A stretch of 64,000 nt of DNA, taken from Lithobates sylvaticus (lineage: Eukaryota > Chordata > Amphibia > Anura > Ranidae). The DNA is taken from contig CM053029.1 in assembly GCA_028564925.1 (NCBI GenBank), forward strand, positions 579,922,955-579,986,954. Reading direction: 5' to 3'. Positions 12,159 through 23,204 of the stretch are shown here, piece after piece (the first letter of the stretch is position 1; the number at the start of each line of letters is the position of its first letter). The notes under the pieces were generated by a model, which made no database searches, had not been told where the DNA came from, and saw nothing but the letters and a program-made list of their open reading frames with translations. Made by a program: the position numbers and the translations under genes.

Positions 12159-13136
12159 TTATTTATTAAGGTAATGTCCCTGAGTGAGTCGAGCAAAGGC
12201 GTGAGCCATCTCTAACTGTGGGTTAGGAATGTAGCGAGAGAAGCAGGCCGACTTCCACCGACCCAGCTTCTTGATTACGTGGTCCGGAACCCCCTGTCTT
12301 GAGGCCGTCGTGGCCGCCCCGATCCGGAACGAATGCCCGGAGTACTGGCTGGGGTCCAACTGAAGATGGCCGAGAAGGACCCGGACATGTTCCACGAACT
12401 GCGACGAGTTAAGGGGTTTCACCGGAAAAGGTAGCAGTGGACTGGCCCCTGGGCAGTCGGACAGCAGTGCCGTCAGGCGGTCCAACACGGCAACTGGGCA
12501 CCAGTTGTTGTGAGTCCTGTACAGGTGAATATCTACTCCGGAACCTCGCTGCTGGGTTTTGGATGTCGTCAAGTGAAGGACGTAGTGATCCTGGTGGCGA
12601 TAGAGATTATTTCTACGCAAGACTGGACCGGCTGGGTGGCTGCGAGTGAACTCGCTGGGCCGCAGAAACCCGTAAAACGCCATGTGTATCGCAGCCTGCA
12701 GGACGGTACTGAGGAGGAGACCGAAAGGGGACCTATCCAGGATGTCAGACATCCCCTTGAAGATCTCCCCCGTGATAGGCAGCCGCTTTGAGCTGACTGG
12801 CGGCTGGTGTTTCTGAACTCCACGTAGTAGAGCCCTCACCGCGTGGCAGGAGAACACCGAAGGCCTTGCGGGGTCTTGAAGTGACAAATAGTGCTGCACC
12901 CCGGCCACGTACTGGCGTATCGTGCTGTGTGACAGTGCTAGGTGTGAATGGCAGTAGGCGATGAACGCCAAGACCTGCTTGAGGCTGGAAGACTCGCGAG
13001 GCCGCTGGGGCAGGAACTTGTTAAACGCCCTCCAGGCCGTCTGGTAGGCCCGACGGGTGTTGCGGGCGAGTGAGGCGTTGATGATATCGGTAGCTGAGTG
13101 TAGATGTGGGGCTAGTCCAAGGTCAGTTGTGACCAA
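12159..13136 (-). CDS. Tyrosine recombinase of the YR retrotransposon
   Basis: The 325-residue frame is open. It has the tyrosine-recombinase tetrad: Arg in GFLRPSEF (about residue 159), H-S-F-R (268-271), the LGRW box (291-294), and the nucleophile Tyr in SRYIP (about 302). The N-terminal 100 residues resemble the helical core-binding domain of XerD-like enzymes. In this retrotransposon order the enzyme inserts a circular DNA copy by site-specific recombination, instead of a DDE integrase. The frame overlaps the end of the RT/RNase H frame by about 25 nt, a compact arrangement typical of these elements. Confidence 0.93.
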   Translation of the reverse strand: MVTTDLGLAPHLHSATDIINASLARNTRRAYQTAWRAFNKFLPQRPRESSSLKQVLAFIAYCHSHLALSHSTIRQYVAGVQHYLSLQDPARPSVFSCHAVRALLRGVQKHQPPVSSKRLPITGEIFKGMSDILDRSPFGLLLSTVLQAAIHMAFYGFLRPSEFTRSHPAGPVLRRNNLYRHQDHYVLHLTTSKTQQRGSGVDIHLYRTHNNWCPVAVLDRLTALLSDCPGASPLLPFPVKPLNSSQFVEHVRVLLGHLQLDPSQYSGHSFRIGAATTASRQGVPDHVIKKLGRWKSACFSRYIPNPQLEMAHAFARLTQGHYLNK

Positions 13137-14425
13137 TCCGGGATAGTGGCTGAATGACGGCAGGCTCCTGGCACCTGTTCAAAGAAAGAAATAAAGTTAA
13201 AACGGGAGAGTGCGTCCGCTGCTGCGTTGAACTTCCCTGGAATGAAGGAGCAGTACACATTGAACTGATGCTGTAGGGATAGCTGGACCAGTCTGCGGAG
13301 GAAGGACATGACGGGCCTGGACTTAGACCTGCCCTTGCTGATGATCTCGGCTGTGGCTTGATTGTCTGTCGAGAAAGCCACCGTCTGTCCAGACCAATGG
13401 TGACCCCATAGGTGGGCGGCTGCTACAATAGGGAAGAGCTCAAAGAGGGCTGACGTAGTAGTAAAGCCCGGTGTGGCTAGTGCTTGAGGAGGCCACGGGG
13501 CGGCGAACCACAAATGGCCAAAAATGGCGGCGCATCCTGTGGATGCCGCCGCGTCGGTCACCACCTGTGGTGACTGCGTGGACACGACTGGGATAAACAG
13601 GGACACACCGTTCCAATCACTAAGAAAGTGCTCCCACATGGCCAGATCTGCCCTGGCTGCAGAATCCAGCCTGATGACCTGGTCTGGGTCCTGCGTGTAG
13701 GACAGGAAGACCAGCAACCGGGACACAAAGGAGCGGCCCTGGGGGATGATCCTCACGGCAAAGTTCAGCATCCCGAGGAGAGACTGAAGTTGCTTCTGAG
13801 TACATCCCCCCCCCCGGGTGAACTCTCGCAGAACCGTCCTGATACGGTCCAACTTATCTGCTGGAAGGCTGGCCTGCATGGCCAACGTGTCAAGGTCGAT
13901 GCCCAGGAACGTGATCTTGTGTGCCGGGCCGTCAACCTTGTGCTCCGCTATGGGGACGTTCAGATTGTCGAAAACCGTCCTCAACTTTCCAAGGTCCCCT
14001 GGGGGAGCCCCGGGCGGCTCTATCAGAAGGAAGTCATCCAAATAATGGATGACCTCGTGGCACTGTGCCTCATGGAGAAGGATCCACGCCAGGGTCTCGG
14101 CGAACTTGTCAAATAGCCAAGGACTACTTTTAGACCCGAAGGTCAATTTGGTCGCGAAATAATATCGCTCCCTCCACTTGATGCCGTGCCAGCACCACAA
14201 GGAAGGATGGATGGGCAGCAGCTTGAAGGCGTCGGATATGTCCGCCTTCGAGAGCCACGCACCCACCCCTGCCCTGAGAATGGCCTGGATAGCCATGTCT
14301 ACCGAAGCGTACTTCAGCGAGAACTCCTCGGAGGGGATGAGCGAGTTGAGACTGGGAACGACGGAAGAATGAGGCGCTGACAGATCATACACCAGACGTT
14401 TTTTATTTGAAAACTTTCCCTGCAC
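13112..14425 (-). CDS. Reverse transcriptase/RNase H of the YR retrotransposon
   Basis: The 437-residue frame holds fingers-palm motifs LVYDLSAPHSS and SKADISDAF (about residues 58-67), the catalytic YLDDFLL (about 128-134), and an RNase H-like part with FSTDNQATAEI (about 350) and AADALSR near the end. It copies the element RNA into DNA and removes the RNA strand. The upstream part of the polymerase region lies towards 14700. It is followed by the recombinase frame, as in DIRS-order elements. Codon use is GC-rich like gag. Confidence 0.92.
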   Translation of the reverse strand: MQGKFSNKKRLVYDLSAPHSSVVPSLNSLIPSEEFSLKYASVDMAIQAILRAGVGAWLSKADISDAFKLLPIHPSLWCWHGIKWRERYYFATKLTFGSKSSPWLFDKFAETLAWILLHEAQCHEVIHYLDDFLLIEPPGAPPGDLGKLRTVFDNLNVPIAEHKVDGPAHKITFLGIDLDTLAMQASLPADKLDRIRTVLREFTRGGGCTQKQLQSLLGMLNFAVRIIPQGRSFVSRLLVFLSYTQDPDQVIRLDSAARADLAMWEHFLSDWNGVSLFIPVVSTQSPQVVTDAAASTGCAAIFGHLWFAAPWPPQALATPGFTTTSALFELFPIVAAAHLWGHHWSGQTVAFSTDNQATAEIISKGRSKSRPVMSFLRRLVQLSLQHQFNVYCSFIPGKFNAAADALSRFNFISFFEQVPGACRHSATIPDWSQLTLD

Positions 14426-14700
14426 AAGCCCGATAGGGCTAACCCTCCAGATGCTGAAGGGGATTGACAGAACGGGCCTATCATGAAGTCCCGATCCAAC
14501 TCCGTCTGCAAAAGGACATCAATCGCTGGCTCGTCTGTTGCTGCTGAGCGTAAATTCGGACATTCGTGGGTGGAGTGGGGCAGGGTGATGAGCCCGGTAT
14601 GGAACCCCTCAGTGAAGCCTCGGATGAGGTAGCTGGCGAGTGACGGAGTGGGGTGTGAGGTCAGGTAAACGCCGAGCCAAAGGACATTGACCCGGCTTAG

Positions 14701-15566
14701 TCATGGTCTCTTCTGTTTGACCTCACACAGGATCCTGGGGTGCGCCCTCTGGCACAGGGTGCAAACGTGCAAGAGCCGGCACTGGCTGAAATTGCAGGAG
14801 CCGTAATTAAAATTGTTGCAAATGGCGGCTCCCCCAACCATCCGCACCGGACGTCCCAATTTGTCCACCTTTCGCCCTTGCACCGGGGCCTGCTGAGCCT
14901 GGCTCGTGCTGGCAGAGGCCGTGCTAGCTATCGGATGGACAGAGGCTACGTTGGCACACCAGACCGTGGTGTGAGACGCTGACTGACAGACAGCACATAG
15001 CGGGGAGCGAAGGCCTGCAAAGTGGCGGCAGAACAATTCCGTGTCCACTACGCTCCAGTCCGTTGGCAAATGGAACTGTGTGAATCTGGCTGCGGCTTTG
15101 GCCGAGAAGGACCGATGGTAGTCGTAGAACGCTGAGCCACCGTATTTGTGGCCCAGGTCTACGACCAAATGGAGGTAGAGGTCCAACTCTTCCCGTCTGC
15201 CGGGGGAGGCTGAGCACAGCACGTCTCTGAACATGCCGAAAGCGAGCGTGAATTCGGGCACCGTGAGCTTCCTGTTGAGCCTCGGATCCTTCGCTTTCAA
15301 CACCACCGAGACATCCCCCCAGGTGTAGGCCTTGTTCTCGGCCAAGTCATGGACCGAGATCAAGAGTGAGGCCAGATTGACGTCTTTGCCCTCTAGAATG
15401 TCCTTCCTTACGCTGGGTGGCACCAGGTGGGAAGGGTGAACGGTAGGCATGGCAAGCTCACTACCTGCGGCCGGTGCACTGCTGGCTGGGACCACCACGA
15501 GGTCCGGAACCGTGGCAGCCGGGCTGGCCTCTAGACGAGACACCCTGTCCTGGACCTCCACGATTG
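14701..15566 (-). pseudogene. Gag-like region of the YR element, 3' portion
   Basis: The frame ends with a cysteine-rich segment, CNNFNYGSCNFSQC followed by CTLCQRAHPRILC, a zinc-binding pattern common in gag-like proteins of DIRS-order elements. Upstream is an Ala/Pro-rich stretch and an alpha-helical middle. The gene is interrupted by the LINE pair. The product would package element RNA. Confidence 0.8.
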
Positions 15567-15579
15567 AGGAAGACAGGGA
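15567..15579. repeat. LINE target site duplication, copy 1 of 3
   Basis: The 13-bp aggaagacaggga separates YR gag sequence from the 3' end of the left LINE. The same 13 bp recur at 22761-22773 and 30029-30041. Confidence 0.93.
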
Positions 15580-16060
15580 TTTATTTTATTAATTATTAAA
15601 ACTGCTGCAGATAAACATACATACATACATTAAAAAAAAACAATACATGAAGAAAAATAGCCACACTCAGGCTCAAAAGAAAACTGGAAAAACAAAAAAA
15701 AACACCATGGAAACTTAGACTGCTCCAAAGGGGCCCTCTCATACGGCCGGTCCGGTCACTAGGGACACTAACACTATTTACATTATATACAAAAAAAAAT
15801 ATATACATTATACAGACCTATACAACTATATACAACCCATGGACCCACCACCCCCACCCCCTACACACACCACCACCCCTACACTCTAACCCACACCAAC
15901 TACACACCAACACACTACACTATACACCCAAATGCAGAAGGCAGTACAGTATGCAGTGGAGCGGGACGCCCTCTGTTCACAAAAACAAAAACAAAAAGGG
16001 CCCTACGGGGGGTGCAGGACAGGAAGAACCACCACCTCAGGAGAGAGGGCCGGGGGATCC
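15580..16060 (-). other. 3' UTR of the left LINE
   Basis: The 481-bp tail is G/T-rich on the coding strand. It differs from the 431-bp tail of the right copy by several indels and substitutions within about 310 bp of the end, while the part next to ORF2 looks the same. It ends without a long poly(A), as usual for Tx1-like elements. Confidence 0.8.
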
Positions 16061-19000
16061 TCAAGGAGGCCTGAAGGAGAAACCCCTCCATAACCTAGCA
16101 CTCCTCTCCATCCCAACCCTCTCCTCTTCAAGATGCCTCACCTTCACCAGTTCCCGAAAGATACCACCCACCACCTCATGCACGGGCAGGCTTTTGTCCC
16201 TAGTGGTCACTAAACACCGAGCGTGCCAAGTGTAATAGAGGCAAACTGTACTAACTAAAAACAGTGATGACAAATCAAACCCACTGCGTACCCTAAAGTC
16301 ACCATACACCCGCTCCGAAAAGGCCAGGGCCTGGAGGCGGGGATAGCCTATGGCATCCCCAACCCCCGCCAGAACCTCCGAGTTGAAAGGGCACTCGACC
16401 AAGAAGTGGTCCATGGTCTCGAGCACCCCACCACACTCTGGGCGAGGACAACCTCTGTCATCTAGGTTCCGATTTTTCAAGTTCGCCCTGACGTATAGGC
16501 GTCCATGGAACGCCCTCCACGCCAGGTCCCAGAACTTTGCCGGAATTCTCGCGGAATTCAAGAGGGCTAACCCCTCCCTGAGGACCCTGTCCGGGCAGTC
16601 CCTTAAAGCCAGTGGTCTCAAAAAGTCCGAGGCCATGACCCTTGAGTACAACTCACGTCGACCCAAGGAGCCCACCTCAAGGGCAGTTATCCTCCACTGC
16701 CTTAGTACTTTTAGCGCTGTTGGAACATAGGGCGGGAGGTACCCATGGGACCTACGAAGGTCACCTGGACGCCCCCCTCCCTCCCAGCTACCCAAGAACA
16801 GCAAAAACCAGCTCTTACATGAACGCTCCCACAGAAGAGGCACATCCACAAAGATGGACCGCAAGTTGAATTTCACAAACACAGTAGTGAAAAACACCAC
16901 TGGGTTGATCATGTCCAAACCGCCATGCCTCCTCTGCCGGTACGTGACCTCTCTCTTGATCAAATTCATTCTGTTTCCCCACAAAAGTAGAAAAAACAGA
17001 CTGTAGATCCGCGTATAGAGAGACGCCGGCAACAGACAGACGTAGCTGACATACAGAAACTCAGGCAACAGATAAGTCTTGATCAGGCTTACCCTTTCCC
17101 GAAGGGACAGTTTCCAGCCCTTCCAAGCATTCACCTTCCGAGTGGCACCCACTAGCCTGCGCTCCCAGTTCAGTTTGGGATAGTCATCCAGGCCAAAATG
17201 GATGCCTAAGATCTTTACCTCTGGCTGGGGGCTGGGGAACACGTCCGGAAGGGCGAATTGCTCGCCCTCCTTCCCCATCCAGAGAACTTCACTCTTATCC
17301 CAGTTGACAAGCGAACCCGACGCCTCGGAGTAGCCCCCAATCTGTGTTTCCACAAACTGGGCCTCCTCTCGGCTAGACACCACTACCGAAACGTCATCCG
17401 CATAGGCCACTACCCTCACTGCCAGACCTGAACCACTGCAGGGCTCCACCGGTACCCCCCCCAGACGCTCGCAGTCAAGCCTTCTCACAAAGGGGTCTAC
17501 TGCAAAGACGTAGAGCAGGGGACTTAGTGGGCAACCCTGCCTGACCCCAGATCCCACAGGAAAGGAGGGACCCACCCAACCGTTGACAAGAGGGAAGCTC
17601 ACCGCCCTCCTATACAAAGTCTGGAGCCAAATGATGAACTGGGCGGGCAAACCGTACCGCCTCAGCAGAAGCCACAGGTACTCGTGGTTCACCCGATCAA
17701 AGGCCTTCGCCTGATCTAATGCCAGCAGATACCTCCCGTCGCCCGTTGCCCTGCACCTTTCCACAGCCTCCCGGACGCTCAGGACAGCACCAAAGGTACT
17801 ACGGCCGGAAACTGCGCAGTGCTGGGACGCGGAAAGTAACTTGTCCGCTACTGTGGACATACGCCAGAACAAGATCTTTGCCAGTATCTTTCTATCCGTG
17901 GTGAGGAGGGCAATAGGGCGCCAATTCTCCACCACGGACGGATCTTTGCCCTTTGACAAGAGGATCAAGGCCGACCTTCTCATCGAGGGAGGGAGCAGGC
18001 CCATAGCCAAACATTCATTGAACACCTCCCTCAGATGAGGAGCCAAAAGGCTCTTAAAGGCTTTGTAAAACTCCGCCGTGAGCCCATCAGGCCCGGGTGA
18101 CTTTTTCAGCGACAGAGAATCGATGGCCCGCTCTACCTCGGCCACCGAGATCAACCCCGTCAAAGAGCCGGAGAGGTCAGGCTCCACATCAAGTGGAGTC
18201 TCATCAAGAAAGGCCCTGGCCTTCTCCAGATCCAAAGGCTTCCTCTGGAGGATGTCTGAAAAGTGAGCTCTGACGACCCCCAGGATCCCTGACCTGGACC
18301 GCACCAGAGACCCAGAGGAATCCTTCAGTCCATGTATGACCTTCCCACTCACCGCATCCCCACAGTTCTTATAGGGATCCGGGGAGATAAATTTCCCATA
18401 ATCCCTCTCAAGGACCAGGGAGGCGAGACGGTCATACTGACATTCCTTCATCCGAAGCTTCAGATTGGATATCTGCTCTTGGGGCCCACCAGAGGAGACC
18501 AGGCGGTCCAGCTGCCTACGCAACCTCTGGTAAGCCCAGTACCTGGAAACAGCCCGGTACCTAGAGACCCTACGAAAGAAACCCTCAGATCTCTTCTTCA
18601 CCACCTCCCACCATTCCTGGCGAGGGCAGCCGCTCTCAAGGAGCGTGGTTTGATCCGTAAAAAAGGCCTCATAGGCTTCCCTGACCTCAGGGTCCTCAAG
18701 TAGCGTCCCATTCAGGCGCCACAAGCCCCGACCTCTCTGGGGGGTGTCGGCAACATTCAGGGTAACAGATACCATACAGTGATCGGAGAACTCCACCGCC
18801 TGCAGCCCTGGGGCCGCGAAGGAAGAGTCCCCCTTTAAAAAAAACCTATCTATCCTACTCCTACTGCTACCTCGGGCGAATGTGAAACCCGTGAGGTTGG
18901 GGAAGTGCCGGATATGCACATCCACCAACCCAGCCTCCCTTACTACACTATTCAAAAAAATGCTATCGTATCCCAGAGGGGCTGAGGCACCTGCCCGGTC

Positions 19001-19459
19001 CTCTGACCTGGTGACCATGTTGAAGTCACCGCCAAAGACCACCTGCTGGGACGTGAACAGGTATGGTTTAACCGCCGCAAGGAGGCTCTTCCTCTCCCCC
19101 CTGCTCTGGGGCCCATAGAAGTTAATGAGCCTGAGGAATTGCCCCCTCACGACGGCGTCCACCACCAGGCATCTACCAATCTCCACCTCAATAACCCGTC
19201 GGCAAGCCACCGGGCCGGTCTTAAAAAGGACCGCAACTCCACTGCAGGGCTCAGCCGCAAGAGACCAGAGGGAGGGCCCGCACCTCCACTCCCTCTTTGC
19301 TAGATGCATCTCTGCCACAGATGCCAGCCAGGTCTCCTGCAAAAATAAAATGTCAGCTTCAACACGGCTGAGAAAATCGAAGGCTGCAAAACGAGCCGCC
19401 GCAGATCGCACGCTTGCGACATTAATCGTCGCAAGGCGAATTGGAGAGGGTACCGCCAT
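16061..19459 (-). CDS. LINE ORF2: endonuclease-reverse transcriptase, left copy
   Basis: From the ATG giving MAVPSP the protein is 1,132 residues and open throughout. Residues 1-230 are an apurinic-like endonuclease with TINVAS, LQETW (40-44), GGDFN (143-147), SRIDRFF and the terminal SDH (225-227). The RT lies at about 440-720 with LDQAKAFDR (581-589) and YADD (686-689). A cysteine-histidine motif, CPRPEC…HFLVEC, lies near 1001-1022. The enzyme nicks target DNA and copies the LINE RNA at the nick. The open frame extends upstream without an ATG, so I chose the first ATG. It differs from the right-copy protein at only three residues that I noticed (V/M, R/H, G/S). Confidence 0.95.
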   Translation of the reverse strand: MAVPSPIRLATINVASVRSAAARFAAFDFLSRVEADILFLQETWLASVAEMHLAKREWRCGPSLWSLAAEPCSGVAVLFKTGPVACRRVIEVEIGRCLVVDAVVRGQFLRLINFYGPQSRGERKSLLAAVKPYLFTSQQVVFGGDFNMVTRSEDRAGASAPLGYDSIFLNSVVREAGLVDVHIRHFPNLTGFTFARGSSRSRIDRFFLKGDSSFAAPGLQAVEFSDHCMVSVTLNVADTPQRGRGLWRLNGTLLEDPEVREAYEAFFTDQTTLLESGCPRQEWWEVVKKRSEGFFRRVSRYRAVSRYWAYQRLRRQLDRLVSSGGPQEQISNLKLRMKECQYDRLASLVLERDYGKFISPDPYKNCGDAVSGKVIHGLKDSSGSLVRSRSGILGVVRAHFSDILQRKPLDLEKARAFLDETPLDVEPDLSGSLTGLISVAEVERAIDSLSLKKSPGPDGLTAEFYKAFKSLLAPHLREVFNECLAMGLLPPSMRRSALILLSKGKDPSVVENWRPIALLTTDRKILAKILFWRMSTVADKLLSASQHCAVSGRSTFGAVLSVREAVERCRATGDGRYLLALDQAKAFDRVNHEYLWLLLRRYGLPAQFIIWLQTLYRRAVSFPLVNGWVGPSFPVGSGVRQGCPLSPLLYVFAVDPFVRRLDCERLGGVPVEPCSGSGLAVRVVAYADDVSVVVSSREEAQFVETQIGGYSEASGSLVNWDKSEVLWMGKEGEQFALPDVFPSPQPEVKILGIHFGLDDYPKLNWERRLVGATRKVNAWKGWKLSLRERVSLIKTYLLPEFLYVSYVCLLPASLYTRIYSLFFLLLWGNRMNLIKREVTYRQRRHGGLDMINPVVFFTTVFVKFNLRSIFVDVPLLWERSCKSWFLLFLGSWEGGGRPGDLRRSHGYLPPYVPTALKVLRQWRITALEVGSLGRRELYSRVMASDFLRPLALRDCPDRVLREGLALLNSARIPAKFWDLAWRAFHGRLYVRANLKNRNLDDRGCPRPECGGVLETMDHFLVECPFNSEVLAGVGDAIGYPRLQALAFSERVYGDFRVRSGFDLSSLFLVSTVCLYYTWHARCLVTTRDKSLPVHEVVGGIFRELVKVRHLEEERVGMERSARLWRGFSFRPP

Positions 19460-19503
19460 CCTTTGAGATTGGACCGTACTCTCTTCTGCACATACACCAC
19501 ACC

Positions 19504-22500
19504 TCAAACCTCGCCCTCAGAATCTGAGGACAAGACCTCAAACCCCCCCTTCGTGACCGGCACCGGACCAGTGCCACCAAGCCCAGCCCTGCTGGGACCC
19601 GGCTGGGACCCTGACACCACCTCCCGCCCGCCTGGGGTCTTTTTTTTCTTTTTATTTTTTCTTTCTTTTTTCTTTTTTATCTCCCACCCACCCTCCACCG
19701 GAGACATACAGCCCTCCTCCTCCCCTGAGAGCCCACTCTGGGCCTTGGGGCGCTTTTGTGGCCCCCTGATTGGCCGGGACGTGTCCATCATCTCGTCCCC
19801 AGATGATGGACAGGAAGGATAAGGGACAAGGGGACGAGGAGAAGGGGGAGGGGGGGAAGAGGGAGGGGGAGGGACCGGGACGGCAAGGGAGGGAGGGGGA
19901 GAGGGAGAGGAAGGGGGAGGGGGAGAGGGGAGAGGGAGGGGGAGAGGGAGAGGAAGGGGGAGGGGCCAAAGCATCCCTAGGGGTGCCCGGCCCCGACCCC
20001 GCAGGGACGGGGACCACCACCTCCGGAACACCTGAGGGGGCAGGAACCTGGGCCTCCACCACCCGCCCACGTTTCCCCAGTCTCTGCCTCTGGGGGAGGG
20101 GATCCCCCCGATCACTGGCCCCTGGACCACTACCAGCATCAGCTGGCACGGGCCCAGCCTCCGCAGACCCACCATCCTGCTCCTGATGTTGTTCACCACC
20201 GCCGCCCTCCGGAGCATGACCCCTGAAGGCTCTTGGGCACCTGCTAAACGGGTGCCCCAGTTCTCCACATAGGTTGCAGCGGATCAGTCTACACGACTCC
20301 GAAGAGTGACCAAATCCGCCGCACCTCCCACACCTAATCACTGTACACTCCGCACTCAGATGGGTGGGACACCCACACTTGAAGCAGCGGCGGGGCTGAC
20401 CAGGGTAGAAGACCAGGATCCGGTCCCGGCCTATGAACGCACTACCTGGTACGTGCGTCATGGTGTTACCAGACCGCCTGAGACGGATCCTGGCCGTCCA
20501 AGCCCCGGTCCACACCCCACGCTCATCAAGAGTCTTCCTCATCGGTGCCTGGAGATCCCCAAATCTCGTCAGCCAGGTAAGGATGTCCTCAGGAGGCAAG
20601 GATTCATTCCTCACCAGAATGGTGAGGACCTTGACCTCCTCCTGACGAGAGATGGGGACCACCCTAAAAAGCCTCCAGGGGTCCGCCCTCCTCAGCACCT
20701 CGTACCTGGTGAAAAAGAGTTCCATCTGGACGGCGGTGGTGAAACTTACATCAAACTCCCGGCTGTTTGCCGGGTGGATGATGGCAAACAGGTCTGCCAC
20801 CCTGAACCCCATGGCCAGCACCCAGTCGACCACCTGGCCCCTACTGGGGCACTGGCCAGGACCCTCCCACTTTAGCAGCACAACGTTCCTACGTCTCCTC
20901 TCTGGACCCCCTGTACCCCTGGACCACGGGTTCGCCCCCTGGAACTGCTCCGAGGGGGGAACCCGGAAGCCCTGGGCGCCAAACTGGCCGTACAGGGGGG
21001 CCAGAGGGACGCTAGTGCCCGCCACCCGGGCATATGATCTGCCCTGCCGCAGGGCAGACAGGAGGTCCGCCTCCTGCTGCGCCCCCAGCAGGCGAGGCGG
21101 CTCTGATACCGGGGGGTCACCCTCCGCAGGGGCCCCATCTCCAACACCCACCCCCTGCGGACCCTCCTCCTCCCGCGCCCCACACCCCTCCACCGCTAGC
21201 GGCGGAGCTGGCACCGGGGTCTCCAACACCTGCACCCCCCCCCTCCCCTGCAAGAGCCGGGGTCACCACCTCCCCCACCGAACCACTGCCCAGCAGGGCT
21301 TCAAACATCCCCTCTGCCTCCATGTCCCATTCACCCCCGTCAGCAACCCCAACCCCCGCCCGCACCCCCGCTGACGTCACCACCGGGGACCCCTCCAAAT
21401 TTTTAATGAAGTCCAGGGCGGGGCACCCCACCTCCAGTATACCCGCTGGGGAGTCCGCCCAGGAACGGGCCTGTGCCGCCAGAGGCACTGAATCGCCAGC
21501 GTCCTCCGCATCCCCCGCCCCCCCTGGTCCACATAGGGCACCGGAAGTGCTGGGGGACACCGCCCGGAAGTCTGTGGCAACCCCTGAGGGGGATGCGTCC
21601 GGCTGCACGGTCAAATCCTCCCGCCGCCCCCCCCCCTCCCCGAAGCTCCGCCCCCCACCCTCGCGGCATTTGTGTCCGCCATTGCGGTGGGGGAGAGCGG
21701 GAAACGAGCGCCCCCCTCCAGCGAAGATGGCGCCTCCGCTTCCCCCATATACTCCACAGAGTCGCTGTCTCTTATGCCTGACGGCGTCGCACCATGTGCG
21801 CTGGCGGCAGTGGCCGCCATTTTGGAATGGTCCTGGCACACTGCCCTATTTGGAGATTTCCCAGGTGTCTTCTCCGCTGAGCGCTCTGCAGGGCTCCTCA
21901 GCAGCCGGTCTCCCCCCCCCTACCTGCCCCCCTCGCCCCGCTTCAGCATCACCGGGTTCCCTACCCGGGACTGCATCTGAACCAGCCCCTCTCACGGGCT
22001 GGCTACTGGCAGTTTTTACCCGGGGACCCTCCGCTGGAGCACCTGGGGCATGCGGGGGCACACTCACACCCTGGGGGGCCGCCACTGCCTCCCCCACCTC
22101 AGCCTCATCCTCCGACCTCCCGGGTTGTGGGGCCTCTCTTACCACCTGGGGATCCTCTGGCTCCCTGGACTGCTCCGCTGCTGCGGTCTGCGAGCGCGTC
22201 CGCCGTCTCGCCGCCTGGCTTCCCTCCTCATTGGCCCTTCTCAGGTCCCGGCGGATCTCCATCAGAAACTCCTGCTCCTCCCGACCACGCTCACATAGCC
22301 CTGTCAGCAACTCACCAAGGTCTCTGCAGTACGTTTTCAAAGCTTCAATGGCTTCTCTGAAGTCACCTCTTTTCGCGCTGCTTGTCTTATCTCTTCTATT
22401 CCGCAGATTTGTCAGAATCTGCATGCGTGCACAGAAAGCCAAGGCTGCCTTCTGTATCAAATCCTTGATCCTCTCTCTCCGCTTCAGGGTTTTAGCATTG

Positions 22501-22652
22501 TTTTCCCCTGGCTGGGTTCTTGTCCAGTCTGACAATTGAAATTGCGTGCCAAGAAACAACCTCTCCTCCCTGGAGAGGTCCCTCACTCCAGGGAATGACT
22601 GCTCACTACTGGCCCGGGAAGGCCTCCCTGAGCCTGGGCTTGCAGAAGCCAT
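19504..22652 (-). pseudogene. LINE ORF1, left copy, broken
   Basis: It begins at the same ATG (MASASPG) as the right copy. The first 165 or so residues match the right copy. One in-frame TAG lies at 21846-21848, and two frame changes occur about 21120-21250 and between about 19650 and 20270, both in G/C homopolymer-rich DNA. Readable parts include an RRM-like region and three CCHC knuckles (CFKCGCPTHLSAEC, CGRCGGFGHSSESC, CNLCGELGHPFSRC), then a long proline-rich stretch and an acidic tail ending SSDSEGEV. The knuckle region is diverged from the right copy. Sequencing error in the homopolymers could account for the shifts but not for the TAG. Confidence 0.88.
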
Positions 22653-22760
22653 GACACCTCCTCCCTCCTCCACAGCACTGCAGGAAGTGCCAAACACCAC
22701 TTCCTCCACAGCTCTCTAGCGCCAGTCTCATGCGGTGGTTGAAACCGGAACTACACTCCA

Positions 22761-22773
22761 AGGAAGACAGGGA
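22761..22773. repeat. LINE target site duplication, copy 2 of 3
   Basis: The 13-bp aggaagacaggga lies between the 5' end of the left LINE and the 3' end of the right LINE. Its presence here indicates that the duplicated target was used a second time, or that a tandem unit includes it. Confidence 0.93.
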
Positions 22774-23204
22774 TTTATTTTATTAATTATTAAAACTGCT
22801 GCAGATAAACATACATACATACATTAAAAAAACAATACATAAAGAAAAATAGCCACACTCAGGCTCAAAAGAAAACTGGAAAGGGGCCCTCTCATACGGC
22901 CGGCCTGGTCACTAGGGACACTAAGACTATTTACATTATATACATTATACAAACCTATACAACTATATACAACCCATGGACCCACCACCCCCACCCGCTA
23001 CACACACCACCACCCCTACACTCTAACCTAACCCCCACACCAACTACACACCAACACACTACACTATACACCCAAATGCAGAAGGCAGTACAGTATGCAG
23101 TGGAGCGGGACGCCCTCTGTTCACAAAAACAAAAACAAAAAGGGCCCTACGGGGGGTGCAGGACAGGAAGAACCACCACCTCAGGAGAGAGGGCCGGGGG
23201 ATCC

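Larger units (their letters stand above)
15580..22760 (-). mobile_element. Tx1-like LINE, left copy (7.2 kb, full length)
   Basis: Minus-strand order: short 5' UTR, ORF1 (broken), 44-nt gap, ORF2 (open), 3' UTR ending in an A/T-rich taataaaataaa tail, then the target duplication. The two-ORF plan, apurinic-type endonuclease, RT and ORF1 zinc knuckles match the Tx1 group of the L1 clade, known from Xenopus. Both ends match the right-hand copy exactly, so both LINEs are full length. The GC-rich body contrasts with its AT-rich surroundings. Confidence 0.93.

Noticed and set aside
16350-19118. Plus-strand open frames opposite LINE ORF2
   Set aside because: They are antisense shadows of a GC-rich coding region, duplicated exactly at the second LINE, and have no family resemblance.
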